64,000 bases of DNA from Methanocorpusculum sp. (GCA_017408885.1 JAFQTT010000001.1:82665-146664); one strand, 5' to 3'; positions 15,769 to 24,478 are shown, counted from the stretch's first letter. Notes: generated from the sequence alone by a model not told the origin. Numbers and translations are program-made.

Positions 15769-16161
15769 TTATTTTATCCGGCAGAAGTACGGACCAAGCC
15801 CGCATTCTTCTTCATGGGTTTTGACATACGTCCAGCCCTGTTCAAAGCAGGTGATGTAGATGTCCCACCCCTCATGCCGTGACAGCTCAGCAGAGGATAC
15901 TTTTCCGGTTGATTTGACCATTTGCATCTCAAGTCCGTTTTTGGAATAATATCCGTCGGTGAAATAGAGGGCATTTTCATACTGAAGTGCGTCAAATGCT
16001 TTGCGGGCTTCGTCTTTTTCCAGACATTCGACCATCTCATACGAGAAGATGTGCCAGAGAAGATTCCCAGGTTTTCTGACATGTGCATTCAGCAGCTCTT
16101 CAGAGACATTTCCTGCAAATACAGATAGCCACTTTTCCGCGATTTCTTCCGGCGACTGCAT
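15769..16161 (-). CDS. DUF4275-like protein
   Basis: A 130-residue soluble protein. The central LLWHIFSYEMVECLEKDEARKAF and the C-terminal WTYVKTHEE...GPYFCRIK pattern agree with my memory of DUF4275, an uncharacterised family found mainly in Gram-positive bacteria. It has no signal peptide or metal motif. It sits alone next to the truncated ribE copy and the inverted-repeat element, and a mainly bacterial family in a methanogen suggests lateral transfer; both the family and the transfer are inference. The next gene on this strand is 48 bases upstream. Confidence 0.6.
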   Translation of the reverse strand: MQSPEEIAEKWLSVFAGNVSEELLNAHVRKPGNLLWHIFSYEMVECLEKDEARKAFDALQYENALYFTDGYYSKNGLEMQMVKSTGKVSSAELSRHEGWDIYITCFEQGWTYVKTHEEECGLGPYFCRIK

Positions 16162-16209
16162 AAAGAAATATTATAGAGAATGGGCAAAATGGCTTGTGGT
16201 AAAAAAGGA

Positions 16210-17493
16210 TTAAAACAGCCCGGTAAACGGACTGATAATAAAGTGCCAGAGATTCGTAAATCCTGTGACCAGAATATTTGTCATCATCTCAAGGTCAACG
16301 CCCAAGACAGGTCCTAAGAGCAGGAAGAAGCCAAATGTTGCCGCCATCGAACCCAAATTTGCCGCAGCTGCGACCAGAAGGATTCTGAAAAGCGGAACCG
16401 AGAACATCTCGGAAACCGTCTCTGCGTTGCCGATTGCCTTGAAATCCTTGGCGGTCGGAGGGCGCATCTTTGCCTCCACAATTGCTGCAAACCATCCGCA
16501 GGCAAGGAACGGATTGAGAGACGTCATCCACGCAAGAGCGGCCGCGACCGCTGCTGACAGCGGATGACCGCGGGCGAGAAGGGTTGCAAGACCTGCACAG
16601 ACTCCATTTAAAACAACCCAGAACAGGATTGCCCAGATAAGAAGGTCTGTTGCACCTGAAAATCCAATCGCCAGAATCAGCACCGCAAACGCTGCGATAA
16701 AAATCCCGCTGATAATTTTTCCCCAAGGGTACTTTTTTGGAAGAGCAGTGAGCTCCTTCATCGGAGGAAGAGTTTCCGGATGCTCGCGGTAGCGCATAAT
16801 TCCCGGAACATGTCCTGCACCGCAGACAACGACAGCCCGCTCAAATGAACTGCGCTCAAGAGACACAACTCCATGTGCCAGATATGCATCACGCTCATCA
16901 ATTAAAGCATGTGCTCCGGACGGAGAAAACTCATGGAACTCCTCCAATGCTGCATCAATCATATTCTGATTGGTTAGTGAATCGACCGTTACTGCATCAA
17001 GCTCATCAGTCTCATCATCCTTTCCGGAAACCGAGCGAAGAAGAACCCAGATGAGTTTTATCTTCTCGAAAAATTTCATCCCGCCCCAGAAGCGTGCAAG
17101 AGTAATATTGATGTCGCGGTCGATGAGCATCAGGCGGATTCCGCGCTCTTCAGCGAGACGAATCGCCTCCTTCATATCAGCACCCGGCTCAACACCTACA
17201 TTTAGTCCTATCTTTCTCTGGACGTAAGAGAGAAGCCACTGGACAATCATGACCATGAAGTTGCCGGATAAAATACTCTTGACCTCGGGAGCTTTTGTCT
17301 CCTCCTCCTCTTCGCGGACAATGCCTGCTTTGGCATCCTCCTCCTCCTTCATCTGTTTTTTGAGTGTGGCAAACCTGCCCTGATCGAGCTCAATCGCGAT
17401 AACATCCGGGTTTACTAAATCAATAGTTTCCCGAACCTCATTTACGCTTTTCTGAGATACGTGGGCAGTGCCGACTATGTGTATTTCTGCCAT
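16210..17493 (-). CDS. TraB-family membrane protein
   Basis: A 427-residue TraB/PrgY-type protein. The N-terminal domain (residues 1-230) has the family motif IHIVGTAHVSQKSVNEVRE, then VIAIELDQGRF, and VVCGAGHVPGI near residue 228, an arrangement compared with EreA/ChaN-like or metalloprotease folds. An acidic insert (KEEEDAKAGIVREEEEE, about residues 49-66) is present. The C-terminal 170 residues hold about five membrane helices. TraB inhibits pheromone in enterococci; the archaeal role is unknown. Last gene of a run CobT, cysteine-cluster protein, TraB, three bases after the middle gene. Confidence 0.85.
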   Translation of the reverse strand: MAEIHIVGTAHVSQKSVNEVRETIDLVNPDVIAIELDQGRFATLKKQMKEEEDAKAGIVREEEEETKAPEVKSILSGNFMVMIVQWLLSYVQRKIGLNVGVEPGADMKEAIRLAEERGIRLMLIDRDINITLARFWGGMKFFEKIKLIWVLLRSVSGKDDETDELDAVTVDSLTNQNMIDAALEEFHEFSPSGAHALIDERDAYLAHGVVSLERSSFERAVVVCGAGHVPGIMRYREHPETLPPMKELTALPKKYPWGKIISGIFIAAFAVLILAIGFSGATDLLIWAILFWVVLNGVCAGLATLLARGHPLSAAVAAALAWMTSLNPFLACGWFAAIVEAKMRPPTAKDFKAIGNAETVSEMFSVPLFRILLVAAAANLGSMAATFGFFLLLGPVLGVDLEMMTNILVTGFTNLWHFIISPFTGLF

Positions 17494-17496
17494 ATT

Positions 17497-18027
17497 TTAT
17501 TTCCAGAGATGTACGCCTCTGCTGTCGATAATTACTGTTGAACCTGAAGCAATACTATGTTTTTGATACTGTTTCCCGCTCTCTGCAAACTCCGCATCCT
17601 CAGCATCACGTCTGCAGAGAAGAGCATATGCTGTCTCTTCCGCATCCAAACATTCACTGCATCCAACTGCTGGACACTCGGAAATGATAAGCTCTTCTCC
17701 GTCGAGCATAAATGGATACGTCCTGCATATATGCGGACGCGAGGCATAGACAGTACAGCGGTTTTCCTTTAGAAACATGCAGTTTCCGTCCATCCCGCGG
17801 CGAAGTACCCATCCGAATGTGATTTTTGTACCGTCCGGGTACTCCATCCACTCAGGATATGGTTCTGCAATCTCAGAAAAAGAAAGCCCGGATGCTTTGC
17901 AAAGCACATCCACCTCGTCTGGTGTCACCATCACCTCATTGTCCGCACCCGAACAGCACGCGCCGCAGAGCCTGCATGAAAACTTTGCTGCACGGATTTT
18001 TTCAGTTAGAACCTCCTTCTCATTCAT
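17497..18027 (-). CDS. YkgJ-family cysteine-cluster protein
   Basis: A 176-residue protein of the YkgJ/CxxCxxCC type, thought to bind zinc or an Fe-S cluster. It has FSCRLCGACCSG near residues 16-27, CMFLKENRCTVYASRPHICRTYPF near 83-107 (the longer motif is described by its Cys residues at about 83, 91 and 101), and CPAVGCSEC near 118-126. The precise function is unknown; members often modify or bind metal-containing partners. The start overlaps the end of cobT by four bases, so translation is coupled. Confidence 0.85.
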   Translation of the reverse strand: MNEKEVLTEKIRAAKFSCRLCGACCSGADNEVMVTPDEVDVLCKASGLSFSEIAEPYPEWMEYPDGTKITFGWVLRRGMDGNCMFLKENRCTVYASRPHICRTYPFMLDGEELIISECPAVGCSECLDAEETAYALLCRRDAEDAEFAESGKQYQKHSIASGSTVIIDSRGVHLWK

Positions 18028-19031
18028 TGATAACGGTTTGCATGTTCGCGAATCGATGTGCGAATCTCTTCCGGCGTGAAACCTAAAACACCGGCTAAAA
18101 ACATCGCGCCACCGGCCCCTGTTCCTTCCTTGAGTTCTCCTTCTGCATAGCGTGCAAAACCGGCGTGTCCGATTGTTTCAAACTCAGGATCTACATAATA
18201 CACATCTGCACCAATCGCTGCGGCTGTCTCTTTGAATGATGCAGTAGTGTCATGATAGACATAAGTAGTTGTCACCACATCAGGCACAACATTTCCAAGA
18301 GCCTGAATTAAAGCAGCAGCAGCCAGCATCTGAGTGCCGCCTGCAAGGAACAGTTTCCCACGGAAACCTTCTGCAATTCCGGCGGCCACCGGAATCATTG
18401 GGTCGCCCACTTTTGATACAATCTCTAACGGATCGGTGATTCCTTCCTCTCTGATTTTTGCAACAGCAGCCTCAGCAAAAGTCTCCTTAAGAGACACCGG
18501 ATTTTCCTTTAAGCAGCTGCTTACCATCGCGCGGTATCCAAGAGCGCGGAGAACACAAAGCGCAGTTGTTGTCCCTCCCGGAAGACATTCTCCTAAGACA
18601 AGCATGTCGTGAGACTGAGATAAAAATTCTCCAATCCATCTTCCCTTCTCGAATAAATCCCATGCATCAGGCACAGCATTTCCATCCCGCGGGTCTCCTC
18701 CAATCCTGCCTCCAAGCGAAATATGCGGCACTTCCGGCTGATGCTTCAGTCCGGCAGAGATTAAAAGCGGCTTCATTCCGATTAAATCCATCATTGAAAG
18801 CGTCAGAAGAGCAGGTGTCGGGCATCCGGTTGGAGTATTTGGAGTCATGTCGCCTGCAAGCTCACCGTTGATGATTAACTCTGCATCAAGAGGCGGAACA
18901 AAGAGACTGCTCTCCGGATTCTCACCTGCGCCGGAAACACCCGGAATCGTAGATACCACGGAGTTTGCAAGGATAACCGCAAAAAGCGGAGACTCTGCTT
19001 CAAAGTTGACGCGTTCAGATAGGAAGGACAT
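18024..19031 (-). CDS. cobT: Nicotinate mononucleotide-dependent phosphoribosyltransferase CobT (archaeal)
   Basis: Archaeal TIGR00303-type relative of CobT, which activates the lower-ligand base of cobamides as its ribotide. The 335-residue protein includes ANSVVSTIPGVSGAG near residues 22-36, TPNTPTGCPTPALLTL, LGECLPGGTTTAL near 150, and a glycine-rich LFLAGGTQMLAAA near 230. The reading frame extends 26 codons upstream, but the ATG at 19031 starts at MSFLSERVNF, which fits the family start; the extension is basic and unlike a protein start. It is divergent from cobS, so the two cobamide-assembly genes share a 135-base promoter region. Confidence 0.88.
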   Translation of the reverse strand: MSFLSERVNFEAESPLFAVILANSVVSTIPGVSGAGENPESSLFVPPLDAELIINGELAGDMTPNTPTGCPTPALLTLSMMDLIGMKPLLISAGLKHQPEVPHISLGGRIGGDPRDGNAVPDAWDLFEKGRWIGEFLSQSHDMLVLGECLPGGTTTALCVLRALGYRAMVSSCLKENPVSLKETFAEAAVAKIREEGITDPLEIVSKVGDPMIPVAAGIAEGFRGKLFLAGGTQMLAAAALIQALGNVVPDVVTTTYVYHDTTASFKETAAAIGADVYYVDPEFETIGHAGFARYAEGELKEGTGAGGAMFLAGVLGFTPEEIRTSIREHANRYQ

Positions 19032-19166
19032 GTGTGAATTATATTTGTGATAAGGAAATATGAATTGTGCGAAGCGAAGCCGTGAAAGCAAACAAAATGG
19101 ACAAATCATAAAGCCGGATTGCCGAGCAATCCATTTTATGAGAGAGAAAAACCAACACTAATCCGC

Positions 19167-19904
19167 ATGAAATCCGTCCTCGCCCTTCTTCAGTTCACAA
19201 CAATTCTCCCGCTTGGAAAACCAGCTGACTTTGATGCGTTTGCAAAGCACAGCTGGATTTACCCTCTTGCCGGATATGTTACCGGATTCATCTCGGCAAT
19301 ACCTGCAATACTTGCGGCTCTTCTTGGTTTTGACAACTCACTTGTAATTGCTGCATTGACAATCGCTGTGTCAATCTTCATCTCAGGGGGAAACCATTTC
19401 GACGGACTTCTCGACTTCGGCGACGGATTAATGGCTCACGGAAGCAGCGAAAAACGCATTCGGGCAATGACGGATAGGACAACAGGCGCAGGCGCTCTTG
19501 CTCTTGGAATGACAACACTCCTTATTACATTTGCTGCACTTGCATCACTTCCGGTTGAATTAATCGCCGCAGCCGTCATTACTGCTGAAGTCTGCGGAAA
19601 AATGATTATGGGGCTCTTTTCCGCTCTTGGAAAACCATTCCATGAAGGAATCCAGAGCTACATCTACGGGCTTTCGAAGAGAAGATTTGCAGTCTACACT
19701 ATTATTCTCGCACTGCCTCTTCTGCTCTTCATACCAGTTAGAAGTGCGGCGGCTTCAATCCTTTTTGGAATAATCACATTTGCAGGGCTCTGTCTGCTTG
19801 CAAAAAAGCTGTTTGGCGGAGTAAACGGGGATGTAACCGGTGCCGGAAACGAACTTGGAAAAATGATTGTGTGTCTCGTCTTCGCAGTCTTAGCGTCTGC
19901 GTGA
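19167..19904 (+). CDS. cobS: Adenosylcobinamide-GDP ribazoletransferase CobS
   Basis: Integral membrane cobalamin synthase that joins adenosylcobinamide-GDP to the activated lower ligand. The 245-residue protein starts MKSVLALLQFTTILPLG, keeps the metal-binding HFDGLLDFGDGL near residues 75-86, MTDRTTGAGALALG near 100-113, and the C-terminal NGDVTGAGNELGK motif. About six membrane helices are evident. A TTG at 19119 would add 16 residues, but the ATG at 19167 matches the usual start. Its last 15 bases overlap the convergent small cysteine protein gene. Confidence 0.93.
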   Translation: MKSVLALLQFTTILPLGKPADFDAFAKHSWIYPLAGYVTGFISAIPAILAALLGFDNSLVIAALTIAVSIFISGGNHFDGLLDFGDGLMAHGSSEKRIRAMTDRTTGAGALALGMTTLLITFAALASLPVELIAAAVITAEVCGKMIMGLFSALGKPFHEGIQSYIYGLSKRRFAVYTIILALPLLLFIPVRSAAASILFGIITFAGLCLLAKKLFGGVNGDVTGAGNELGKMIVCLVFAVLASA

Positions 19905-20198
19905 GAGCGGGACATAACCCTGATTGTTGTCATCACTGCACTCGATATCTGTAGAGGTCGGGTCTTCAACAGCGATGTTGAACATAACCATGCCCTCCAT
20001 TAACTGCTGATCAAGAGAGTATCCGCCTTTGGAGTTTCTAAGTGCCTGTGCATACGGGTTTGGAGTAACTCTGCGGTTTACACGGATTCCGGCACAGTGC
20101 GTGCAGAATACACAGGTGCTGTGAACCGAGACCTCTTTTCCCTGACACATGACGGTAACCTTTCCGCTCGGTTTTCTATCGAAGGGTAATGATTTCAT
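19890..20198 (-). CDS. Small cysteine-containing protein, unknown
   Basis: A 102-residue soluble protein not recognised. It has five or so cysteines: MCQG near residue 17, CVFCTHC (C-x2-C-x2-C) near residues 29-35, and IEC near 87, so it may bind a metal or Fe-S cluster. The middle region NPYAQALRNSKGGYSLDQQLMEG is polar. It ends inside the 3' end of cobS (15-base overlap) and starts 18 bases after the stop codon of the PAS sensor gene on the same strand, so it is probably in that sensor's operon. Confidence 0.65.
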   Translation of the reverse strand: MKSLPFDRKPSGKVTVMCQGKEVSVHSTCVFCTHCAGIRVNRRVTPNPYAQALRNSKGGYSLDQQLMEGMVMFNIAVEDPTSTDIECSDDNNQGYVPLSRRR

Positions 20199-20216
20199 GT
20201 ATTTTATGTTGTAAGT

Positions 20217-22388
20217 CTAAGATATAGATGGTTTCTGTTGGATAAGCTCGCCTGATGTGACAATGCCGGACACTGCTCCGCACTCTTCGCGGAGAATCGA
20301 GCTTTTCCATAAGATTTCCTTTTCAGTTCCATCCGCACAGAGTACAGCTCCTTTGTACTGCGCAAAATCTTCTGTTGTAACTGACGACACCATCTGCTGG
20401 AATGCTAAAAGACGTGATTCGCGTACAGATTCCGGCACAACGGTCTCGAACCAGTTTTTGCCGATTAAATCCTCTTCGCAGTAGCCAAGAATTTCTGCAC
20501 CATGGTGGTTTATCATCTCGATAGTTCCGTCACGCGATACTGCGGCAAGGAAAACACCGGCTAACTCGATGTATTTTCTGGTTCTGTCACGTTCTCTCAT
20601 GAGTTCATCCTGAACGAAACAGCGGGATGCGGTTGTACTTATCTGGAATGCGGAAGCCTCCAGGATTGACTGAAGGGAAGCATCAGGGCACTGCGGGGAT
20701 GATGAACCAAGAACCACACATGCAACGGTCCGTCCCCTGAAAACCACAGGCATCAGAACAAGAGCACGTGCATCGCTCATGAGGGGGATTGTGCCTTCAG
20801 GGAACAGATCCATTCTATGTTTGTCAAAGACGGCAGGCTCGCCTTTTCTGATGATTCTGTCTGCAATGGAATCCGGTTCAACTGACGGGACAAAACGTCC
20901 TCCTTCCTGTCTGAAGAGAAGATAATCATCAAAGATACTTCTCTGATAAACTGCAGCTGCCTCGAATCCTGATATTTTTGGAAGAAGATTAAGGACTGGC
21001 TCCCATATGTCGGAAACTGCTGTGATTCCATCAAGAGTTGAAAGGAACTCTCTAAGATACTCCTGACGTGTTCTGTCGTGAACCTCTTCTGTAATATCTT
21101 CTGCAATGAGAATCAGATACTCGCGGTCAACAGACAAGGTCATTGGAATCATCTGCATTGAGAGATGTTTCTGTTCTCCGCCCACTGTAATTACAGTCTC
21201 TTTTACATTTACCGTCTGTTTGAAAGAGACGGCGGTCTCAAGAGTGTCAAGAAGTTCGTCTGCTCCGCATTCTACAAGAAGCTCAGGCAGTTTTATCTGC
21301 ATGAACTCTTGTTTTCCTCTCCTAAGGAAGGCTGCAGCAGCATGATTTACGTAGTAGAATTGGTGAGTATTCAAATCGCTTACAGTAATCAATCCCGGGA
21401 TGTTATCGATGACGGCATCAAGGAAAGACTTCCAGCGTTTGGCGCTTTGTTCTGCCTGGCGCTGGTCGGAGACATCGCGAAGCGCTCCGTTGTATCCAAG
21501 AAAGATTTCTATATCTTCTTCCAGAACAATAGGAGTTCCTGTAAAGTCACAGTATATTTTGTGTCCGTCTTTTGTGAGGAGCGGGAACTGGATAAGTGTG
21601 AATCCGTTTTCTTTTGAGATTTCAGAGAGTACGCCCCATGCAAATCTGCATCCGGCACCCTCCGGCATGAAATCAGAGAAAAGTTTTCCAGTCATCTCGT
21701 CTGGATGATAACCAAGTAATGCTTCAATCTGCGGACTGATGTACTGAATTCTCGAGTTTTCATCAACAGACCATATAACATCAGACACGGTTTCGACAAG
21801 GCGGCGAAACATTGATTCGCTCTGTTCAAGGGCAGTTTCTGTTTTTACGCGCTCTGTGATGTCGTCCAATATGATTGTTACGCCTGGTTTTCCGTCGGGA
21901 AGGACAAGAGGGTAAAGTCTTTGATCAAGAGTTTTTTCTTCACCATCTTTGAAGAGGCGAAGTTCGCCTCGCACTGTTTCACCCTGGAGAGCAGTTCTTA
22001 TCTGTTCGGTTAGGATTTCACCGCAGAGGGTGCATCCCCGCCCTTCGTAGATGGGATGTCCGACAAGTTCATCTTCAGAACATGAAAGAAATGAGAAAAC
22101 AGCCTCATTTGCCTGAATCACATTTAAATCGGAGTCAGTTAGCAGAACCATCTCTGAAGACAGGTTGAGCATGGCTGAAACCGGGACACGTTTGGATAGG
22201 AAAAAGACTTTTGCCTTTCCAAACATCCTCATCTCAACTCTGCCTGCCATTAGGAGATTGTCCATGTAGCGTGCGATGGTATTTCGGTTGATGTGCGCTG
22301 CATCAGCAATTTCGGTGACGGACATTCCGCGCGGATTGTCTTTCAAAAGTGTAAGTATATCAGAAAAATCGCCTGTCAGCTCAACCAT
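20217..22388 (-). CDS. HTH-PAS-GAF sensor protein without kinase domain
   Basis: A 723-residue cytoplasmic sensor. Residues 1-65 form a winged helix (GMSVTEIADAAHINRNTIARYMDNL). Then come PAS 1 (about 72-180, with CxxC-type TLCG near 118), PAS 2 (190-312, MFRRLVETVSDVIWSVDENS), PAS 3 (315-435), a GAF-like domain (450-595) and PAS 4 (605-715, AVSRDGTIEMINHHGAEILGY). There is no histidine kinase, GGDEF or output enzyme domain and no membrane helix, so the N-terminal HTH is the likely output: a one-component regulator reading one or more ligands or redox states. Such HTH-PAS proteins are common in Methanomicrobiales. Its target is unknown. Confidence 0.88.
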   Translation of the reverse strand: MVELTGDFSDILTLLKDNPRGMSVTEIADAAHINRNTIARYMDNLLMAGRVEMRMFGKAKVFFLSKRVPVSAMLNLSSEMVLLTDSDLNVIQANEAVFSFLSCSEDELVGHPIYEGRGCTLCGEILTEQIRTALQGETVRGELRLFKDGEEKTLDQRLYPLVLPDGKPGVTIILDDITERVKTETALEQSESMFRRLVETVSDVIWSVDENSRIQYISPQIEALLGYHPDEMTGKLFSDFMPEGAGCRFAWGVLSEISKENGFTLIQFPLLTKDGHKIYCDFTGTPIVLEEDIEIFLGYNGALRDVSDQRQAEQSAKRWKSFLDAVIDNIPGLITVSDLNTHQFYYVNHAAAAFLRRGKQEFMQIKLPELLVECGADELLDTLETAVSFKQTVNVKETVITVGGEQKHLSMQMIPMTLSVDREYLILIAEDITEEVHDRTRQEYLREFLSTLDGITAVSDIWEPVLNLLPKISGFEAAAVYQRSIFDDYLLFRQEGGRFVPSVEPDSIADRIIRKGEPAVFDKHRMDLFPEGTIPLMSDARALVLMPVVFRGRTVACVVLGSSSPQCPDASLQSILEASAFQISTTASRCFVQDELMRERDRTRKYIELAGVFLAAVSRDGTIEMINHHGAEILGYCEEDLIGKNWFETVVPESVRESRLLAFQQMVSSVTTEDFAQYKGAVLCADGTEKEILWKSSILREECGAVSGIVTSGELIQQKPSIS

Positions 22389-22723
22389 TTAGTATTATTA
22401 CGTTGTTTGCAGGGATAATGCTTTGCCTGTATGCAACGCACTATTGCCGAACATCAATGCCATGCAATGTGGCAAACATTTAAATACAAATATCTCAAAT
22501 ATATGTATAGCAGCCTGCGAGAAGAGCGCAGGCGGCAGCATAGTGCTGGTGAAAACCGTAATTCAATAAAAATACACCCCAAAGAAATCGGACACTCTAC
22601 ACCTCACACCAGAATCACCAGCACAATGCCTATAAAATAATTAATGACACGTACTAAAAACCTCCTTTTCCGTTTTTTTTCTAAAGACAAGAAAGAAATA
22701 CTATTCATGCCAAAATCAGGATA
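22389..22723. ncRNA. Possible structured RNA in a 335-base gene-free stretch
   Basis: No credible coding region lies here. A TATA-like TTTAAATACAAATAT (22479-22493) is followed by a strong hairpin GCCTGCG/CGCAGGC (22513-22519 with 22527-22533, loop AGAAGAG). Further on TGCTGGTG (22544-22551) pairs with CACCAGCA (22616-22623) around a 64-base interior, and an alternative CAGCA-TAG-TGCTG hairpin (22536-22548) competes with it. An ACA trinucleotide directly follows the CACCAGC strand, as in H/ACA guide RNAs, but the interior shows no convincing pairing. Direction, if real, is plus. It could instead be a leader of the HAD hydrolase gene. Confidence 0.3.
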
Positions 22724-23368
22724 ATGAAATCATTTGCATGCAGATATGATGCTGTCCTATTTGACATGGACAATACGCTTCACAATCTCTATGCCGCAAG
22801 ATTTGCTGCGGCAGAAGCCATCTGCGCCTGCAAAGGAGTGTTTGGCGATCTGTTGTTTTCGCTTCTAAATCCGGACACACCGACAAGAATACCTGATTCC
22901 TTAACTGAATTCTTCACAGAAAACAATCTGGAAGGATATGATGAGATGCTTCATCTCTATGAAGTGCTTGAAAAATTCTGCATGCGGCCGTATCAGATAC
23001 TTTGTGAACTGCCTCGGGTGCTGAAAGAGAGCGGAGTTTTTGTAGGGCTGATATCCAATGCAGATGCAGAGTCGACAAAAATCCGCATGCACGAACTTGG
23101 ACTCGAAGGAGTTTTTGATGTAGTCGTAAATCCGGAAACATTCGGCGTGAAAAAACCAAACCCGCTTGTATTCCAAAAGACACTCGAAGCTCTCGGTACA
23201 ACGGCAGATAAGGCAGTAATGATTGGTGATCGGCATGACCGCGATGTACAGCCTGCCAGAGATGCAGGACTTTCAGCGATTCATATCTGGTTCGGGTCAG
23301 TCGACAAAAAAGACGACATTCTGTGTGCAGAAACGCAAGAGGACGTTCTGCGATTTTTAGAATTATAA
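22724..23368 (+). CDS. HAD-superfamily hydrolase
   Basis: A 214-residue phosphatase-type HAD protein. Motif I is VLFDMDNTLHN (nucleophile Asp near residue 15), motif II LISNAD near 108-113 (Ser/Asn position), motif III Lys in FGVKKPNP near 144-150, and motif IV MIGDRHDRDVQPARDAG near 166-182. A helical cap lies between motifs I and II. The substrate could be phosphoglycolate or another small phosphate ester; this cannot be decided. The gene stands alone and is followed by a hairpin terminator shared with the convergent carbonic anhydrase gene. Confidence 0.85.
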   Translation: MKSFACRYDAVLFDMDNTLHNLYAARFAAAEAICACKGVFGDLLFSLLNPDTPTRIPDSLTEFFTENNLEGYDEMLHLYEVLEKFCMRPYQILCELPRVLKESGVFVGLISNADAESTKIRMHELGLEGVFDVVVNPETFGVKKPNPLVFQKTLEALGTTADKAVMIGDRHDRDVQPARDAGLSAIHIWFGSVDKKDDILCAETQEDVLRFLEL

Positions 23369-23384
23369 AAAAAAATCCTGGATT

Positions 23385-23408
23385 CCGCACACCTGTGAGG
23401 TGTTGCGG
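23385..23408. terminator. Bidirectional hairpin terminator
   Basis: CCGCACACCT and AGGTGTTGCGG form a ten-pair stem with a single bulged T and a GTG loop, placed in the 55-base gap between the HAD gene and the convergent carbonic anhydrase gene. A long A tract lies to its left (T tract on the minus strand), so it best serves the minus-strand gene. Confidence 0.55.
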
Positions 23409-23423
23409 AGATGTGGGGAATGA

Positions 23424-24008
23424 TTAAGCAATCTTTGAAAGTTCGCCGGTCTCTAAGTTGTAAAAGAGTCCGTGGATCTGAATCTTTCCTTCCTTTTCTG
23501 CATTGGAGACAAGAGGATAGAGACGTAAGTGCTCAAGCTGGAGACGAATGTTCTCATACTCAATCTCGCGTTTTCTGGCTGCCTTCTCTTCCGGCGTCTT
23601 TGCTTCGCCTAAGCGCTCGTCAACACGAACCTGTGCTTCACGTGCGTGGTTAATCCAGAGCGGGATGTATGAATCCTTGCTCATATCAACATCTAGAGCA
23701 TTCAGTGCACCGCAGTCAGAGTGACCGCATACAACAATATCCTGGACTTTTAAGTGACTGACTGCATACTCCAAAACAGTTGCAAAGTTCCAGTCATGAG
23801 TTGGAACAATATTGCCGATGTTTCTGTGAGTGAACAGCTCTCCTGCACGACAGTGAGTAATGCGTTCCGGATTCACACGGGAATCAGAACAGCCGATCCA
23901 GAGGACAGTCGGGTGCTGAGAAGTCGTTAACTGCATGTAGCGTTCTTTTTTGCGCTCGAAATCTTTCTCCAGAAAGATCTTGTTGCCTTCAAGGAAACTG
24001 TCAATCAT
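23424..24008 (-). CDS. Beta-class carbonic anhydrase
   Basis: Zinc enzyme that interconverts CO2 and bicarbonate, useful to a CO2-reducing methanogen. The 194-residue protein has the zinc ligands in WIGCSDSRVNPERI (Cys near residue 40, with the Asp-Arg dyad) and VVCGHSDCGALNAL (His near 95 and Cys near 98), and FTHRNIGNIVP between them. Length and motifs are typical of the beta class. It is probably transcribed alone; the upstream gap of about 80 bases before the next minus-strand gene can hold a promoter. Confidence 0.93.
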   Translation of the reverse strand: MIDSFLEGNKIFLEKDFERKKERYMQLTTSQHPTVLWIGCSDSRVNPERITHCRAGELFTHRNIGNIVPTHDWNFATVLEYAVSHLKVQDIVVCGHSDCGALNALDVDMSKDSYIPLWINHAREAQVRVDERLGEAKTPEEKAARKREIEYENIRLQLEHLRLYPLVSNAEKEGKIQIHGLFYNLETGELSKIA

Positions 24009-24087
24009 GAAACTTACCTCGTAATCTGAATATATCGCTGTGAAGGTATATCAGGTTTTTGACTTGAAGGTAAAATAAAAAAGAGGA

Positions 24088-24414
24088 TTATTCTTTACAG
24101 GACAGAGAACATCCTGCTTCACCGCGAAGAATTCCGCAGAGTTCACAGAACTTCTTTTCCAAATCATTTTCGTCGAGCTTGCCTGACTGAATCTCTTTTG
24201 CAAGGTCTTTGATAATTTCATTAATCTCGTCATTAAATACAATTCTGTAGCCGCGTTTTCCAGACAGGTACTGTGATACAGCAGACGGCGCAACAGAAAG
24301 AGCACGAGCGGCTTGAACCTGGCTGATTCCAAGGTTGACAAGTTCAGCTGCAAGAGAGGCCTGGATTGCAGGAATTATGTTCATCACAATATCCTGACAT
24401 GGGACTTTTACCAT
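24088..24414 (-). CDS. HTH regulator with C-terminal four-cysteine motif
   Basis: A 108-residue DNA-binding protein. Residues 18-55 form a Cro/XRE-like helix-turn-helix (ELVNLGISQVQAARALSVAP, then SAVSQYLSGKRG). The C-terminal end has CELCGILRGEAGCSLSC (C-x2-C-x7-C-x3-C, residues about 90-106), a likely metal or Fe-S site, and the early Cys near residue 6 may add to it. Together these suggest a redox- or metal-responsive repressor; this is inference. The neighbours are rubredoxin and carbonic anhydrase. Similar small regulators are widespread in methanogens. Confidence 0.78.
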   Translation of the reverse strand: MVKVPCQDIVMNIIPAIQASLAAELVNLGISQVQAARALSVAPSAVSQYLSGKRGYRIVFNDEINEIIKDLAKEIQSGKLDENDLEKKFCELCGILRGEAGCSLSCKE

Positions 24415-24478
24415 AGTTAATAGATAACGCCGTTTATATAAATAATTATTCCTTTTGAATACCTAAAAAAAAGAATGT

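Noticed and set aside
22431..22640. A 69-codon open frame in the HAD upstream region
   Set aside because: Composition is odd, no ribosome site is present, and the frame crosses the strong hairpin. A structured RNA or untranslated leader fits better.
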